From Candidatus Obscuribacter sp. (GTDB lineage Bacteria > Cyanobacteriota > Vampirovibrionia > Obscuribacterales > Obscuribacteraceae): a DNA stretch of 64,000 nucleotides. Numbering within the stretch: position 1 is the first letter of the stretch; every line of letters begins with the position of its first letter. Positions 52,721 through 61,884 of the stretch are shown here, piece after piece. The notes below the pieces were generated by a model. That model saw only the letters and a program-made list of their open reading frames with translations. It did no database searches and had not been told where the DNA came from. The translations under genes and the position numbers were made by a program. Location of the stretch: NCBI GenBank assembly GCA_021772095.1, contig JADYXR010000051.1, forward strand, positions 1 through 64,000. The letters run 5' to 3'.

Positions 52721-53832
52721 TTAGTCTCCTTCAAAGGCAATTTACGCATCACATCAAGAACGAAAGCAACGTAACTTTTTCTATAAGTGATCTGCGGATT
52801 GTCCTGCAACACCTCACGAATTTGCGGGCGGTTGTAGTACGGGACTCCAGGCCACAAGTGATGTTCGGCGTGATAGTTCATATTATGAGGTGAGAAGATT
52901 ATCGATTCGACTGGCGACGATACAAAACTAATCAAGCGCTGATCGTCGGCATCGCCGTCGGGGAGCGTCAGAACAGCGTGATCGCAAAACGCCCTGATCT
53001 CATCGCAAAGAAAAACGCAAAAATAAATCGGCATCATCCAAAAAACAGGATATGTCCACCACGGTAATCCGATCAAAAGAATGAATGAAAGAATCACTGC
53101 CTGACAGACAAAAACCGGAATTCGCTTTAAGAAAAACGCCCCAAGTAAGTGCATTGTGCTGACATCACGCGGACCTTGCGATGCCGTACTCGGAGGAATC
53201 TGCGCCGTCCACGAATCAGCAACTTCGGTGCTTTCAGAACGCTGCACTTCACCAACATACGCACCGCTGAAATCTGGGCTGCCAGCTGAGTTTACCGGAA
53301 TACCTTCGGCAACCAAAACCTTTGGTGACGGACGAAGCAGCACTCCCAGTGGTGTCACTTTTAAAACCGTTCTGCCGAACGTTGCTAACCCGGTGAGAAA
53401 AAGAAAAAACTTCAACGGCGTGTTCTTGGGGGACAGCGTGTGGATGTACCGGTCAGGGTCTGCGTCGGTTCCAAGTGTCTTGTGATGCTCCAGATGGTTT
53501 CGTTTACCATCCTCAAAACCCATAAACATAGGTCCGTAAATCAGCCAGCGGCAGATCAAATCGTTTATCTTCCGATTGCTGTTCAAACAGCTGTGTAAGC
53601 CGTCGTGTCCGAGGATAAAGAGCGCGTACTGACTGAATCCAACGACTACAAAAACCGGCGCCGCGACTGCAAGACTAAAAAATTTCGACAAGCATATTAG
53701 CGCCAAACCGATCGCCAACCACGCCACCGTCAGATCGCGAAACACGCGTACGGGCTGAGGTTTCATCCATTCACGCAATTGTTTTGCATCAATCGATTTT
53801 CTGATTTTTTGTTCAATCGCCGCGATAGACAT
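52717..53832 (-). CDS. Membrane fatty acid desaturase/hydroxylase family protein C
   Basis: A 371-residue di-iron membrane enzyme, more distant from A and B. His boxes: HDGLH (76-80), HLEHH (113-117) and HAEHH (321-325), DPD after the second. A 55-residue acidic, Ser-rich insertion (about 170-225) sits between the second box and the third-helix region and is absent from A and B. About four membrane helices. It overlaps methyltransferase C by four bases. Confidence 0.85.
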   Translation of the reverse strand: MSIAAIEQKIRKSIDAKQLREWMKPQPVRVFRDLTVAWLAIGLALICLSKFFSLAVAAPVFVVVGFSQYALFILGHDGLHSCLNSNRKINDLICRWLIYGPMFMGFEDGKRNHLEHHKTLGTDADPDRYIHTLSPKNTPLKFFLFLTGLATFGRTVLKVTPLGVLLRPSPKVLVAEGIPVNSAGSPDFSGAYVGEVQRSESTEVADSWTAQIPPSTASQGPRDVSTMHLLGAFFLKRIPVFVCQAVILSFILLIGLPWWTYPVFWMMPIYFCVFLCDEIRAFCDHAVLTLPDGDADDQRLISFVSSPVESIIFSPHNMNYHAEHHLWPGVPYYNRPQIREVLQDNPQITYRKSYVAFVLDVMRKLPLKETN

Positions 53833-54066
53833 AGCTTCCGATGCAACAAGCTGTCAAAAGTAGTAATCAATATATAGGATAGAATCCTCTATTTGCATAC
53901 CAATTATGCCCGATATGAGTGGACTTGGAACCTTGCTGTTAAGCCGGGGAACTTTGCATCTACCCCAGCGTCGTTTGTGCCCATGCGAACAGCGAATGAA
54001 GCCGGCTTGTGTCCGATGAAACCTGTTGCACCCGATTTATACTCTCAAGCCTGGAGACCACTAATA

Positions 54067-54768
54067 ATGATCAAGAAGATGTTTACTCTCAGTCTCGTCG
54101 CGACGATGTTAGCTGGGATGTCTATGGTGGCGGTGCAGCAGCCCTCCGAGGCTCGCGGCAATGGCAACGGGTGCCAACAGCAAGGTTTTGGCGGCAACCA
54201 GTTTGGTGGCAATCAATTTAGCAATCGCGGCAATCAGTTCAGCAATCGCGGCAACTCGTTCAATAACGGCCGATTCAATACTTCCGCGAATCGCTTCGCT
54301 CTCAACAGCCCTTACAACAACGGCTTCTCCAGTGGCGTCTATAACAACGGCAACGGCGTCGGCTTCGGCAACGGTCGCAATCCTCAGAAGCAGGCTATAA
54401 AGCAGCAACGCAAAATTCAAAAGCAACTGCAGCGCCAACAAATGGCCGCAGCCGGTATTCCTTTCGGCAACAACTTCTCCAACAACGGTTTGATTTCCCC
54501 AGTCGGACTTGGAGGCAACGGCGCTTGCAATCCAGCGGCGACCTCGCAGGCTTACAGCCAGGGCTATCAAGCCGGAGTCAATTCCGCCTACAACGGCGGC
54601 GGTAATGGGCTCCTAAACAATGGACTCGGAGTCAATGGTCTGAACGGTTTAAATGGTATGAACGGCTTAGGCGGTCTAGGCGGTTTGAACGGAGTGACGG
54701 GATTTCTCAATCAAGGCAATGGAAGCGGTGTTTCCGGCATGCTTGGTCGAGTAATGAACGGCTTCTAG
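54067..54768 (+). CDS. Secreted Asn/Gly repeat protein
   Basis: A 233-residue exported protein. Signal peptide: IKKMFTLSLVATMLAGMSMVA, then PSEA/RGNG near residue 29. The mature part is built of Asn/Gly/Gln/Phe repeats: GGNQF twice, GNQFSNR twice, SPYNNGFSSG, and near the end LNGLNGMNGLGGLGG. A basic Gln-rich helix (KQAIKQQRKIQKQLQRQQ) sits in the middle. GGAG lies ten bases before the ATG; the frame extends 58 codons upstream without signal-peptide features. No family recognised; a fibrous or matrix protein is likely. Confidence 0.65.
   Translation: MIKKMFTLSLVATMLAGMSMVAVQQPSEARGNGNGCQQQGFGGNQFGGNQFSNRGNQFSNRGNSFNNGRFNTSANRFALNSPYNNGFSSGVYNNGNGVGFGNGRNPQKQAIKQQRKIQKQLQRQQMAAAGIPFGNNFSNNGLISPVGLGGNGACNPAATSQAYSQGYQAGVNSAYNGGGNGLLNNGLGVNGLNGLNGMNGLGGLGGLNGVTGFLNQGNGSGVSGMLGRVMNGF
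54220..54261 (+). repeat. 21-base tandem repeat in the secreted repeat protein gene
   Basis: Two adjacent 21-base copies starting AGCAATCGCGGCAA and ending TC, differing at two positions. They encode the SNRGNQF and SNRGNSF units and could slip during replication. Confidence 0.7.
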
Positions 54769-54819
54769 ACTGCCCATCAGCTCTTGCAAGATTTTCTCAC
54801 ACTGAAATTCTGCAGCTTG

Positions 54820-54856
54820 AAATGGCTTCCGTTTAAAACGGAGGCCATTTTCTTTT
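54820..54856. terminator. Bidirectional terminator between convergent genes
   Basis: A 15-base stem (left arm AAATGGCTTCCGTTT, right arm AAACGGAGGCCATTT, one G-T pair) followed by TCTTTT on the plus strand and AAATTTCAAG-type bases on the minus side. It lies 51 bases after the secreted repeat gene and 10 bases before the stop of the convergent glycosyltransferase. Confidence 0.75.
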
Positions 54857-54866
54857 GTCCGCAGTT

Positions 54867-56090
54867 CTACTTGGTGGTCGGTCCCTGCACCCACAGCGGT
54901 CTTGGTTCAAACGAACGCGTGATCGACATCGCGCTGATGAACAATGAACTGAAGCATGTCATCGTTCCGACCATGATAAGAGTCGCGGCAAAGGGCATCC
55001 ACGCCGGGTTTCCACCGAACAAAACTTCGTGCCTGAGCCACGCGGCAAAAATCACTCCGACGATCACGATACCGCTCAACGTCATCACTGAGCCAAGAAT
55101 CAATCCCATCTCCAGCGTGAATAAACGATAGAAGCTCAAAAGGAACGTGTTTTCTTTCTCGAATCGACGGCCGAACGAATAAGTTTTTGCATGCAACCAG
55201 AGACTCAAAACTTCAACACCGATCACACTAAATATGGTGCCAACAATCGCCAACTCTTCTTCCACGCGGATGTCGCCGAAGTGCCAGAGGTTCATAAGCG
55301 TCATCGCATGTACAGCCATGCCGACCACCAACATTGAAACGCCAGGCAAAAGAAAGACGTGGTTGGGCGAATACAAAAGCATGAATCGCAAGCTGCGCCA
55401 GCCATCTTTCAGCGTGTGCAGTTTCGACTCACCGAGCCGCGGCGCAAGTACGATCGGAATTTCGGCAACTGAAATATTTGTGAGCCGCGCGTTGATCGCC
55501 AGTTCGAGGTTGAACTCCATACCCGGGCTGACGGGCCTAATCAACGCATATGTCTCGCGGCTAAATGCGCGGTAGCCGCAATAAACATCCGTATATTCCG
55601 TATGAAAAAACATATTGAGAATCGCGGTGAGCAGCGGGTTGCCGAAGACGCGATGTAGAAACTTGATGTGCGCGTGCCCGCCGCCCAAGTATCGACTTCC
55701 GGTAACGAATTCTTTTTTTTCGTCGATTAACTGTTTAAGAAATTCAGGAATCAGATCGAAATCATAAGTGTCGTCTGCGTCGACCATGATGAAATATTTG
55801 CCGCGTGCTTCCGCGAAGCCCTTGAGATAAGCGTTTCCGTATCCGCGCAAAGGCTGATGGCAAACGCGCACACCCATGCTCTCGGCAATTTCGACTGACC
55901 GGTCCGTCGAACCATTATCAGACACTACAATCTCGCCATCGATATTTTCGCGTTCAAAAACTCGTTTAATCTTCTCGATGCAAATTCCGAGCCCCGCCTC
56001 CTCGTTGAGGCAGGGCATAACGACTGAGACCAAAGGAGTATGATTGGTTGTGTCAGTATGTTCGCTTTCGGCCACTTTATTACCTGGCAT
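54867..56090 (-). CDS. Family 2 glycosyltransferase with membrane C-terminus
   Basis: A 407-residue glycosyltransferase. Residues 20-240 are the GT-A domain (VSVVMPCLNEEAGLGICIE, VVSDNGSTDRS, MVDADDTYDFDL, and EFNLELAINARL); the last 160 residues hold four membrane helices. This layout fits polyprenyl-phosphate-sugar synthases of the ArnC/dolichyl-phosphate-mannose synthase type, which would supply the GT-C enzymes. It is transcribed toward the secreted repeat gene and divergent from the radical SAM gene. Confidence 0.9.
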   Translation of the reverse strand: MPGNKVAESEHTDTTNHTPLVSVVMPCLNEEAGLGICIEKIKRVFERENIDGEIVVSDNGSTDRSVEIAESMGVRVCHQPLRGYGNAYLKGFAEARGKYFIMVDADDTYDFDLIPEFLKQLIDEKKEFVTGSRYLGGGHAHIKFLHRVFGNPLLTAILNMFFHTEYTDVYCGYRAFSRETYALIRPVSPGMEFNLELAINARLTNISVAEIPIVLAPRLGESKLHTLKDGWRSLRFMLLYSPNHVFLLPGVSMLVVGMAVHAMTLMNLWHFGDIRVEEELAIVGTIFSVIGVEVLSLWLHAKTYSFGRRFEKENTFLLSFYRLFTLEMGLILGSVMTLSGIVIVGVIFAAWLRHEVLFGGNPAWMPFAATLIMVGTMTCFSSLFISAMSITRSFEPRPLWVQGPTTK

Positions 56091-56157
56091 GCTTGATAAT
56101 ATCGTTATAATAAAAACAGTTTACTAGTCAGTTGAAGCATCATTAGGATGGGACGCC

Positions 56158-57246
56158 GTGGCCCGCAATTCTCTCACAGAAGCGATGCATTTTCTCCATT
56201 CGTACTTTTCTGCGGATCCATCGTACCTCATCTTTTTTGTGACAGCGGTCTGCAACGCACGTTGTAAGCACTGCTTCTACTGGGAAGAGATCGCATCAGC
56301 TAACTCGAAGAAAGAACTCAAGCTCGAAGAAATTGAGAAAATTTCCAAGAGCATGAATTTGATTTATCTGTCGATTGGCGGCGGCGAACCATTCCTGCGC
56401 AAGGATTTGCCGCAGGTAGTCGAGAAGTTTTACGAGAACTCCGGATTGCTTTACTGCAATATCGTCACCAACGGTTTTTATACCGACTTCATTTTGAAGG
56501 CGTATGAATACATCCGGAAGCAGTGCCCAAGACTGAAACTAAAAATTCAAATTTCATTCGATGACTTCCAGGAAGAACACGATGCTTATCGCAAGGTGCC
56601 CGGAATCTTCGACAAGGCTGTCAGCACGCTAAAAGCGCTCTCCGCGATTCGCGCAAAGGACCCGCTGTTTAACCTCGACCTGGCTACTTGCATGACCAAG
56701 TCGAACAAACACAAGGTCGTCGAATTGCTCGAGTACATGCGCAAAGAAGCAGACTTTGACTACTATCAGTTTTTATATCCGCGCGGCAATGCGGATCACA
56801 TGGAAGAAAAAGACGTGACCGCCGATGAGTGGTGGGAAGCTTTGAAAACCGTTCACGAACGGGATATCAGATCAAATCACAACCCTGTTCTTTCCGCCAT
56901 CAATAAGATCGCGAAGGGCGGAATTTATCGGTATTTAAAGTCCGACGAACATCCGTGGGATTGTCTTGCTGGTCGCAAATTCATCAATATTACTGAACGC
57001 GGCATTTTGCAACCATGCGAAGTGTTGGGACAGATGCAGCCGGAATACGACTCGGATCTTGGCACGCTGGCTGATTTCGACTTCGATGTTAGAAAAGCGA
57101 TGAAGACCGAGAAAGCTAAAAAAGTTGCTGATTACATTATTGAATCTAAGTGCAGATGTTCGTTCGAATGCGCATCGAATTGCAACGTCGTGTTTGCGAA
57201 GAAAGAAGCAGCCCGCGTTCTAGGAGCCATGATCACTGGTGGATAG
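56158..57246 (+). CDS. Radical SAM protein with C-terminal Cys cluster
   Basis: A 362-residue radical SAM enzyme. The core cluster motif is CNARCKHC (Cys32, 36, 39), followed by GGGEP and IVTNGFYTD. The C-terminal region carries CRCSFECASNC, a SPASM-like auxiliary cluster motif, and an upstream WDCLAGRKF and LQPCEVLG. It has no fused partner domain. The GTG start has GGATGGGAC upstream. Its stop overlaps the next gene's GTG, so it is coupled to the following GT2 glycosyltransferase. Possible roles include a sugar or lipid modification or peptide maturation; I cannot choose. Confidence 0.85.
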   Translation: MARNSLTEAMHFLHSYFSADPSYLIFFVTAVCNARCKHCFYWEEIASANSKKELKLEEIEKISKSMNLIYLSIGGGEPFLRKDLPQVVEKFYENSGLLYCNIVTNGFYTDFILKAYEYIRKQCPRLKLKIQISFDDFQEEHDAYRKVPGIFDKAVSTLKALSAIRAKDPLFNLDLATCMTKSNKHKVVELLEYMRKEADFDYYQFLYPRGNADHMEEKDVTADEWWEALKTVHERDIRSNHNPVLSAINKIAKGGIYRYLKSDEHPWDCLAGRKFINITERGILQPCEVLGQMQPEYDSDLGTLADFDFDVRKAMKTEKAKKVADYIIESKCRCSFECASNCNVVFAKKEAARVLGAMITGG

Positions 57247-58288
57247 ACCACGCAACATCTCCGTTGTTGTGATCGCTAGAAACGAAGAGAAGTGCATTTT
57301 AAAGTGCTTGGAATCATTGGCTGCTCAGGATTACCCGCGCGAATTCTTTGAAGTGGTGCTTGTAGACAACGCCTCGACCGATTCAACGTCGACAATCGCG
57401 CACGAATTTATCCGCACGTTTCCGAATCTTCGAGTCGTCGAGAATCCGATTCGCGGGGTGGCGGCCACTCGAAACGCAGGTATCAGAGCGGCTAAACATG
57501 ACATCGTTGCCTTTATCGACGCCGATTGCGAGGCCACCGTTTCGTGGTTGAGCACGCTCGAAAGAGTGTTCAGAGAAGAGACGGCCAATGACTCGAAGGT
57601 GGCGGCCATAGGCGGCCCCAACGTCATGCCTGATGACACCACGCACTTCCGTAGAGTGGTGGCAGTCGCGGTGACAAACTATTACGGCAACCACGGATCA
57701 GTGCAAGCCAAAGTTCCTGGACAGCGCATAGAAGTCGATCATCTGCCGACCTTGAACGTGATGTACGACAAGAATAAAGTTTTAGAAGTAGGCTTGTTCG
57801 ATGAGAAACAAGGAAATATATCCGAAGACGTCGACATGAGCCACCGACTTCGCAGCAAAGGTTACAGACTCTTATGCGAGCCCAGCGCCGTGATTTCGCA
57901 CCGCTGGCGCGAAGATATCTGGAGCTGGATGCGAAACATCGAAGTCTATGGCAAAGGCCGAACATGGCTGATGAAAAAAGATCGCACGCATATTAAGCCG
58001 CAATTTGCCGCGCCATTGCTCCTTCTTTTAGCGTGCTTAATGGCACTGGTCGTGCCGATGTTGTGCGTACTGGAATTACCAGAGTGGTTCTGCGTTCTGC
58101 TTTTGGCACCACTTAGCACCTATGTTGTACTAACACTGCTAATGAGCATTTACGCTTGCGTATCGAATGGAAAACCGCAGTACATTCCAGAGGTTTTCAT
58201 CGTCTACACCGTCACGCACTTATCGTACGGCGTCGGACAAATCCACGGATTCCTCGCCAAACGCGGGTCTGACACTTCGCATCGCTAA
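57239..58288 (+). CDS. Family 2 glycosyltransferase with membrane C-terminus
   Basis: A 349-residue glycosyltransferase. The GT-A domain has VVVIARNEEKCILKCLESL, LVDNASTDSTSTIA, AFIDADCEAT and SEDVDMSHRLRSKGY. Two membrane helices follow (about 255-330). This layout resembles cellulose-synthase-like or hyaluronan-type processive GT2 enzymes, though short. The GTG start overlaps the end of the radical SAM gene by eight bases. Confidence 0.88.
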   Translation: MDRPRNISVVVIARNEEKCILKCLESLAAQDYPREFFEVVLVDNASTDSTSTIAHEFIRTFPNLRVVENPIRGVAATRNAGIRAAKHDIVAFIDADCEATVSWLSTLERVFREETANDSKVAAIGGPNVMPDDTTHFRRVVAVAVTNYYGNHGSVQAKVPGQRIEVDHLPTLNVMYDKNKVLEVGLFDEKQGNISEDVDMSHRLRSKGYRLLCEPSAVISHRWREDIWSWMRNIEVYGKGRTWLMKKDRTHIKPQFAAPLLLLLACLMALVVPMLCVLELPEWFCVLLLAPLSTYVVLTLLMSIYACVSNGKPQYIPEVFIVYTVTHLSYGVGQIHGFLAKRGSDTSHR

Positions 58289-58293
58289 CAAAG

Positions 58294-59382
58294 TCATGGT
58301 GCCTCGGTATCGCGAGTGATGCTCAGCTCATACAAGCTGATCTGACAATCCGGATAAAAAACATTCCATGGCAACTCATTTTTTGTTTCACTGATGGTTA
58401 CTGATTTGACGCCGCTCAGGCTTGATTTGCCAGGGTTTGCCGCGTAAAGTTTTTCAAACTCCGCGGGTGACACCACATATGGGGACATCACAAAACCTGA
58501 CTTCAAAATCTGGCTCGGAGCGATGAAATGTTTCTTTGAGCCATCAGACAAAACCACATCGATTGCTGGGGGAAATATTCTATAGAACAGCTTCTGAACA
58601 GCACCTAAAGCGGTTTGCTTCGTTTCTATTTCCGCGAAAATAATTTTCTCCGACGGTTCGAGCACAACAGGTTCGCCAAGCTTAAATGCAGTCGTTCGAA
58701 TTTTGTTGAGCACCGCGTTTGATGCCCTCAATCGTTTCTTTAAAACCAAACCACCCGGGTGCGTGGAGACTGGCTCATACTGCGACAGAAGAGACGGCCA
58801 CGAGGGACCATCATAAAGTGATGGATAGTAGCCGTAGCAATCTTTCAAGCTTTGAATGACAATTGTAGGCGCTGCTTTTTCTGAAGCAAGATGTTCCTTG
58901 TTTATTTTCGTAAGTGGCTGAGTGTAGGCCAAATAGCTCTGGAACACAGGGCGCGGGCGGTAGTCGAATTCGTGAGCGATCGCAACATTCGACATTACCG
59001 GATAGATATCGACCGCTCCCTCGAGCGCCGGCAATTCATTTTCGTCTTTGATTTTTTGCATTCGTTTCTTGAAGTTTTCTTCAAAGGTTTTGCTGCCTCC
59101 CAAATAAGCGAGACACGGACCGGTTCTGACGCCCACCTGAAAAAAGTTAAAACCGACCAATAGTGGATAACGCGCGAGCAGCGGAAGTTCTAACGGCAAA
59201 CTTATAGGCAAGAGAACGAGCAGCATGATGGCAACGGCGGTGCCAGCAACCGATCGAAAAACTTTATTGGTTTCGTACTTAAAGAAGATTGGCAGCAACG
59301 CCAAGGCAGCGAAGCCATAGACGGACGATGCAATTACTTCGTGATCGATCGTCTGCCGAACATACGCCGCTTTAAAGGTCAA
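58294..59382 (-). pseudogene. Second half of a split membrane protein gene
   Basis: A 362-residue frame that starts, in this register, at a TTG inside the preceding gene's end. It has two or three membrane helices near the start (VIASSVYGFAALALL, VAIMLLVLLPISL) and then a soluble beta-rich domain of about 280 residues. Reading across the A9 tract with one added base joins it smoothly to the upstream 307-residue frame: GLFF then LTFKAAYVRQ. Together they would form one membrane protein of about 670 residues. It is either a frameshifted gene, a slippage-controlled one, or an assembly error. Confidence 0.65.
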
Positions 59383-60302
59383 AAAAAAAGCCCGCTTTCT
59401 GCTAGAAGTGCTGGAAACATTCCTTTGCCAAGCCGCTGGTAGGCTAGCTTCCCGAAGAGGGCGAATAAAACCGCGGCTGACGCAATCGATGCGAGTATCG
59501 CAAGCAACCAGTTGGGAGTGTCAAATGCAGTCATCGCTTCGCTGTGACCGGATGCCACCGGCAGCGATGTAAGAATGTAGTTTAAAAAAGTCTCGATAGG
59601 TTGCCCGGAAAGCAGCCAACTGAGACCCAGAGCGCAAACAAACGTGATCGTGAGAACGGGGCGCGAACGTTTGATCAGCATTTCGTCCAGAGCGATGAAT
59701 GCGATTGTCCAAACGCCTCCGACGAAGAATGTGAATTTAACGATTGCGGTGATCGCGAGAAGGCAAGTCAGAATCAGCGATTCAACAGATGGTGGTTTTT
59801 TCCTGTCGTCGATCAAGAAGTGCTGATTGACCAAAAGAATTGGCACCGCCAGAAAAAACACATCGGCAAAAAATCCGTAAAGCCCAAGCAGTCCCAAGAT
59901 CCACATAGTCGTTCGAAACGGCGAATCGATTAGACGCTTACCCTGCATCACTAAGACAACAGTGGTTAGGCTGCACATGATCGCCTGAAGCACCACTTTC
60001 ACGGTGAAGGTCGCAGGAAAAAATGCCTGCCCGAACATGAAACCGAGCGGACCGAAAGTGAAAATATAGTCTTTCCCGCAAAGGTCATGGCGCGAGGCGA
60101 ATAAATTCAGCGCCAGTTCCCAGGAATCGTCTTCGGCAACAGGATTGACACGAGGATCAAACGGCAGAGTCCGCAGCAGCGCAAAGACGACAATCAGCGC
60201 GCCCGTCGCAATCCACAGCCCTCGACGGCTCTTGCTGCCTGGAGTCGAGGTCGGTTCGATGGAATCGGGTTCTGACGAGGCGGTCGTGTCCACTAAAATC
60301 AC
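59379..60302 (-). CDS. First half of a split membrane protein gene
   Basis: A 307-residue membrane protein fragment of the GT-C-like sort: an acidic early loop (AEDDSWELALNLFASRH), KDYIFTFGPLGFMFG, and about seven helices. It ends abruptly at GLFF where a run of nine A (plus strand, 59381-59389) brings a stop into frame. It is followed at once by the second half in the next register. Alone it would lack the C-terminal domain. It is divergent from the gene at 60479. Confidence 0.65.
   Translation of the reverse strand: MILVDTTASSEPDSIEPTSTPGSKSRRGLWIATGALIVVFALLRTLPFDPRVNPVAEDDSWELALNLFASRHDLCGKDYIFTFGPLGFMFGQAFFPATFTVKVVLQAIMCSLTTVVLVMQGKRLIDSPFRTTMWILGLLGLYGFFADVFFLAVPILLVNQHFLIDDRKKPPSVESLILTCLLAITAIVKFTFFVGGVWTIAFIALDEMLIKRSRPVLTITFVCALGLSWLLSGQPIETFLNYILTSLPVASGHSEAMTAFDTPNWLLAILASIASAAVLFALFGKLAYQRLGKGMFPALLAESGLFF
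59381..59389. repeat. A9 homopolymer at the split-gene junction
   Basis: Nine A on the plus strand (nine T in the coding strand). Gain of one base would fuse the two frames. Such tracts mutate by slippage in replication and are also error-prone in sequencing. Confidence 0.8.
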
Positions 60303-60357
60303 CAGTGTCTTCTGGTTTTATAACATAGCCACAAAACCACCAATATTTATCAGCGTG

Positions 60358-60385
60358 TCGACAATTAACGTAATGGTTCTATACG
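60358..60385 (+). promoter_or_regulatory. Possible promoter of the membrane protein gene at 60479
   Basis: TCGACA (60358-60363), 16 bases, then TATACG (60380-60385). It is about 95 bases before the ATG at 60479 and within the divergent gap from 60303. A weak match. Confidence 0.35.
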
Positions 60386-60478
60386 GTTATCGGGTCCAGA
60401 TATTAGAGTGGGTATATAGACTCTGTGATTTGCACTCGGGACGCCCCAGCAACCAGCCACGGCGAACTTACTACCTCA

Positions 60479-61678
60479 ATGACCTCATCGGTTCATACAG
60501 CAACTTCTGACGACATACCTGCTCTTAATCCGGAGCTCGCTCCAGCAACGGCGGACTTACCAGAAAAAATGACTTCGACGGTCCATACAGCAACTTCAGA
60601 AGACACGCCCGCACTCAACCCAGAGCGAGCCGCCCTGTTTTGCTTCCCATGGATGGCAAGCCGAAATTTTGACCTTTTCTGGTATTTCTCTCCGATTCTC
60701 GTGGCAATCGTCGCGTCGATTTTGATTCAAACTGTGCCAAATTTCGCCACTGGTTTGCTCTTCTTGTTTATCGTAAATGCCTTCGGCGTCGGACCTGCGC
60801 ACCAGGGACCAACCTGGTTTTTCTATTTCGACAAACGCAATCGCGAGCACTGGTCAGGCGATCAAAAACGATTGTTTCTGTATTACATTGCGCCGATTCT
60901 GGTGTTCGTGGGTTCGGTCCTTCTACAAGTTTTTCAGCCCGGCATAGGCGTGTTGGTCACGACCCTGTGGGGCATCCAGCACCTGGTCCAACAAAATTTC
61001 GGCATGACCATGCTGTATCACAACAAAAACAACAACGAAGCAGTCCCCGATCGAAAGCTACTCCATCGCAGTCTCTGGACCCCTTCGATTTTGTTTACCT
61101 CGATCTTCTTCATCCAGATTTTCGGCAACGGCGCCCCGATGCAACCGTGGGCTGTCGGTACTCTGTCAGTAGTAGGCGCCGTGGCGCTCTACTATGTCGG
61201 CAGTTATCTCCTCAACATCAAAAAACAAGTCGCTGCCGGTGCGCGAATCAACGCACCTGCTCTCACGTTCTGGCTGGTATCAGTTATCTACTTCGTCCCA
61301 TATATTTTCCCGGGGCAAAAGCTCGAAACCGTAGCTCTGATCCCCGGAACCATGCACTGGTTTCAATACATCGGACTCAACATAATTTTGATCAATCATA
61401 AATACGCCGGCGCTGAGCGAAAAAGTGATATCCCCTGTGGTGCCACCGTCCTCATGGCTGCGCTCTGCATCGGCTCCGCCGTCTTCTTCCTCTGCAATCG
61501 CGGCGTGCAATTAAGCTTCCCAACCCACAGCCTCAACTGGAGCATCCTGCTCGGCGTCTACTTCGGACTCGCCAATGTTCACTACTTCCAGGACGCCTTC
61601 TTCTGGAGATTCCGCGAACAATTCCAACGCGACAGCATCATGCCTTTCCTCATGCAGGCTCGCAGACCAGGCGCATAA
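60479..61678 (+). CDS. Multipass membrane protein, unknown function
   Basis: A 399-residue protein with about eight membrane helices from residue 60. The N-terminus contains two copies of a 30-residue unit (MTSSVHTATSDD... and MTSTVHTATSED...), so the 5' end of the gene is duplicated, each copy with its own ATG (60479 and 60569). Notable motifs are GPAHQGPTWFFYFDKRNREHW, QHLVQQNFGMTMLYHNKNN and NVHYFQDAFFWRFREQFQRD, with conserved-looking His residues inside the membrane region, as in membrane oxidoreductases or hydroxylases. I do not recognise the family with certainty. Confidence 0.65.
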   Translation: MTSSVHTATSDDIPALNPELAPATADLPEKMTSTVHTATSEDTPALNPERAALFCFPWMASRNFDLFWYFSPILVAIVASILIQTVPNFATGLLFLFIVNAFGVGPAHQGPTWFFYFDKRNREHWSGDQKRLFLYYIAPILVFVGSVLLQVFQPGIGVLVTTLWGIQHLVQQNFGMTMLYHNKNNNEAVPDRKLLHRSLWTPSILFTSIFFIQIFGNGAPMQPWAVGTLSVVGAVALYYVGSYLLNIKKQVAAGARINAPALTFWLVSVIYFVPYIFPGQKLETVALIPGTMHWFQYIGLNIILINHKYAGAERKSDIPCGATVLMAALCIGSAVFFLCNRGVQLSFPTHSLNWSILLGVYFGLANVHYFQDAFFWRFREQFQRDSIMPFLMQARRPGA

Positions 61679-61884
61679 TCAAGTTCTGATGTTAAGACAA
61701 AACGATGTGACCGGCAGTCTTGACGCTTGCAGGCAGTCTTTCTCTTGCCCTTGGTTCTCAGAAATTTGCTTGGATGAACTTCTGCCGACGTGTTTTCGGT
61801 GTCTCAGAATATCCGCCGCAGCCACTTCTTCTTGTCAGGCGGGTATATTACGGGTCTATAGAATCTCTTCAGCAGAGCCTATTT

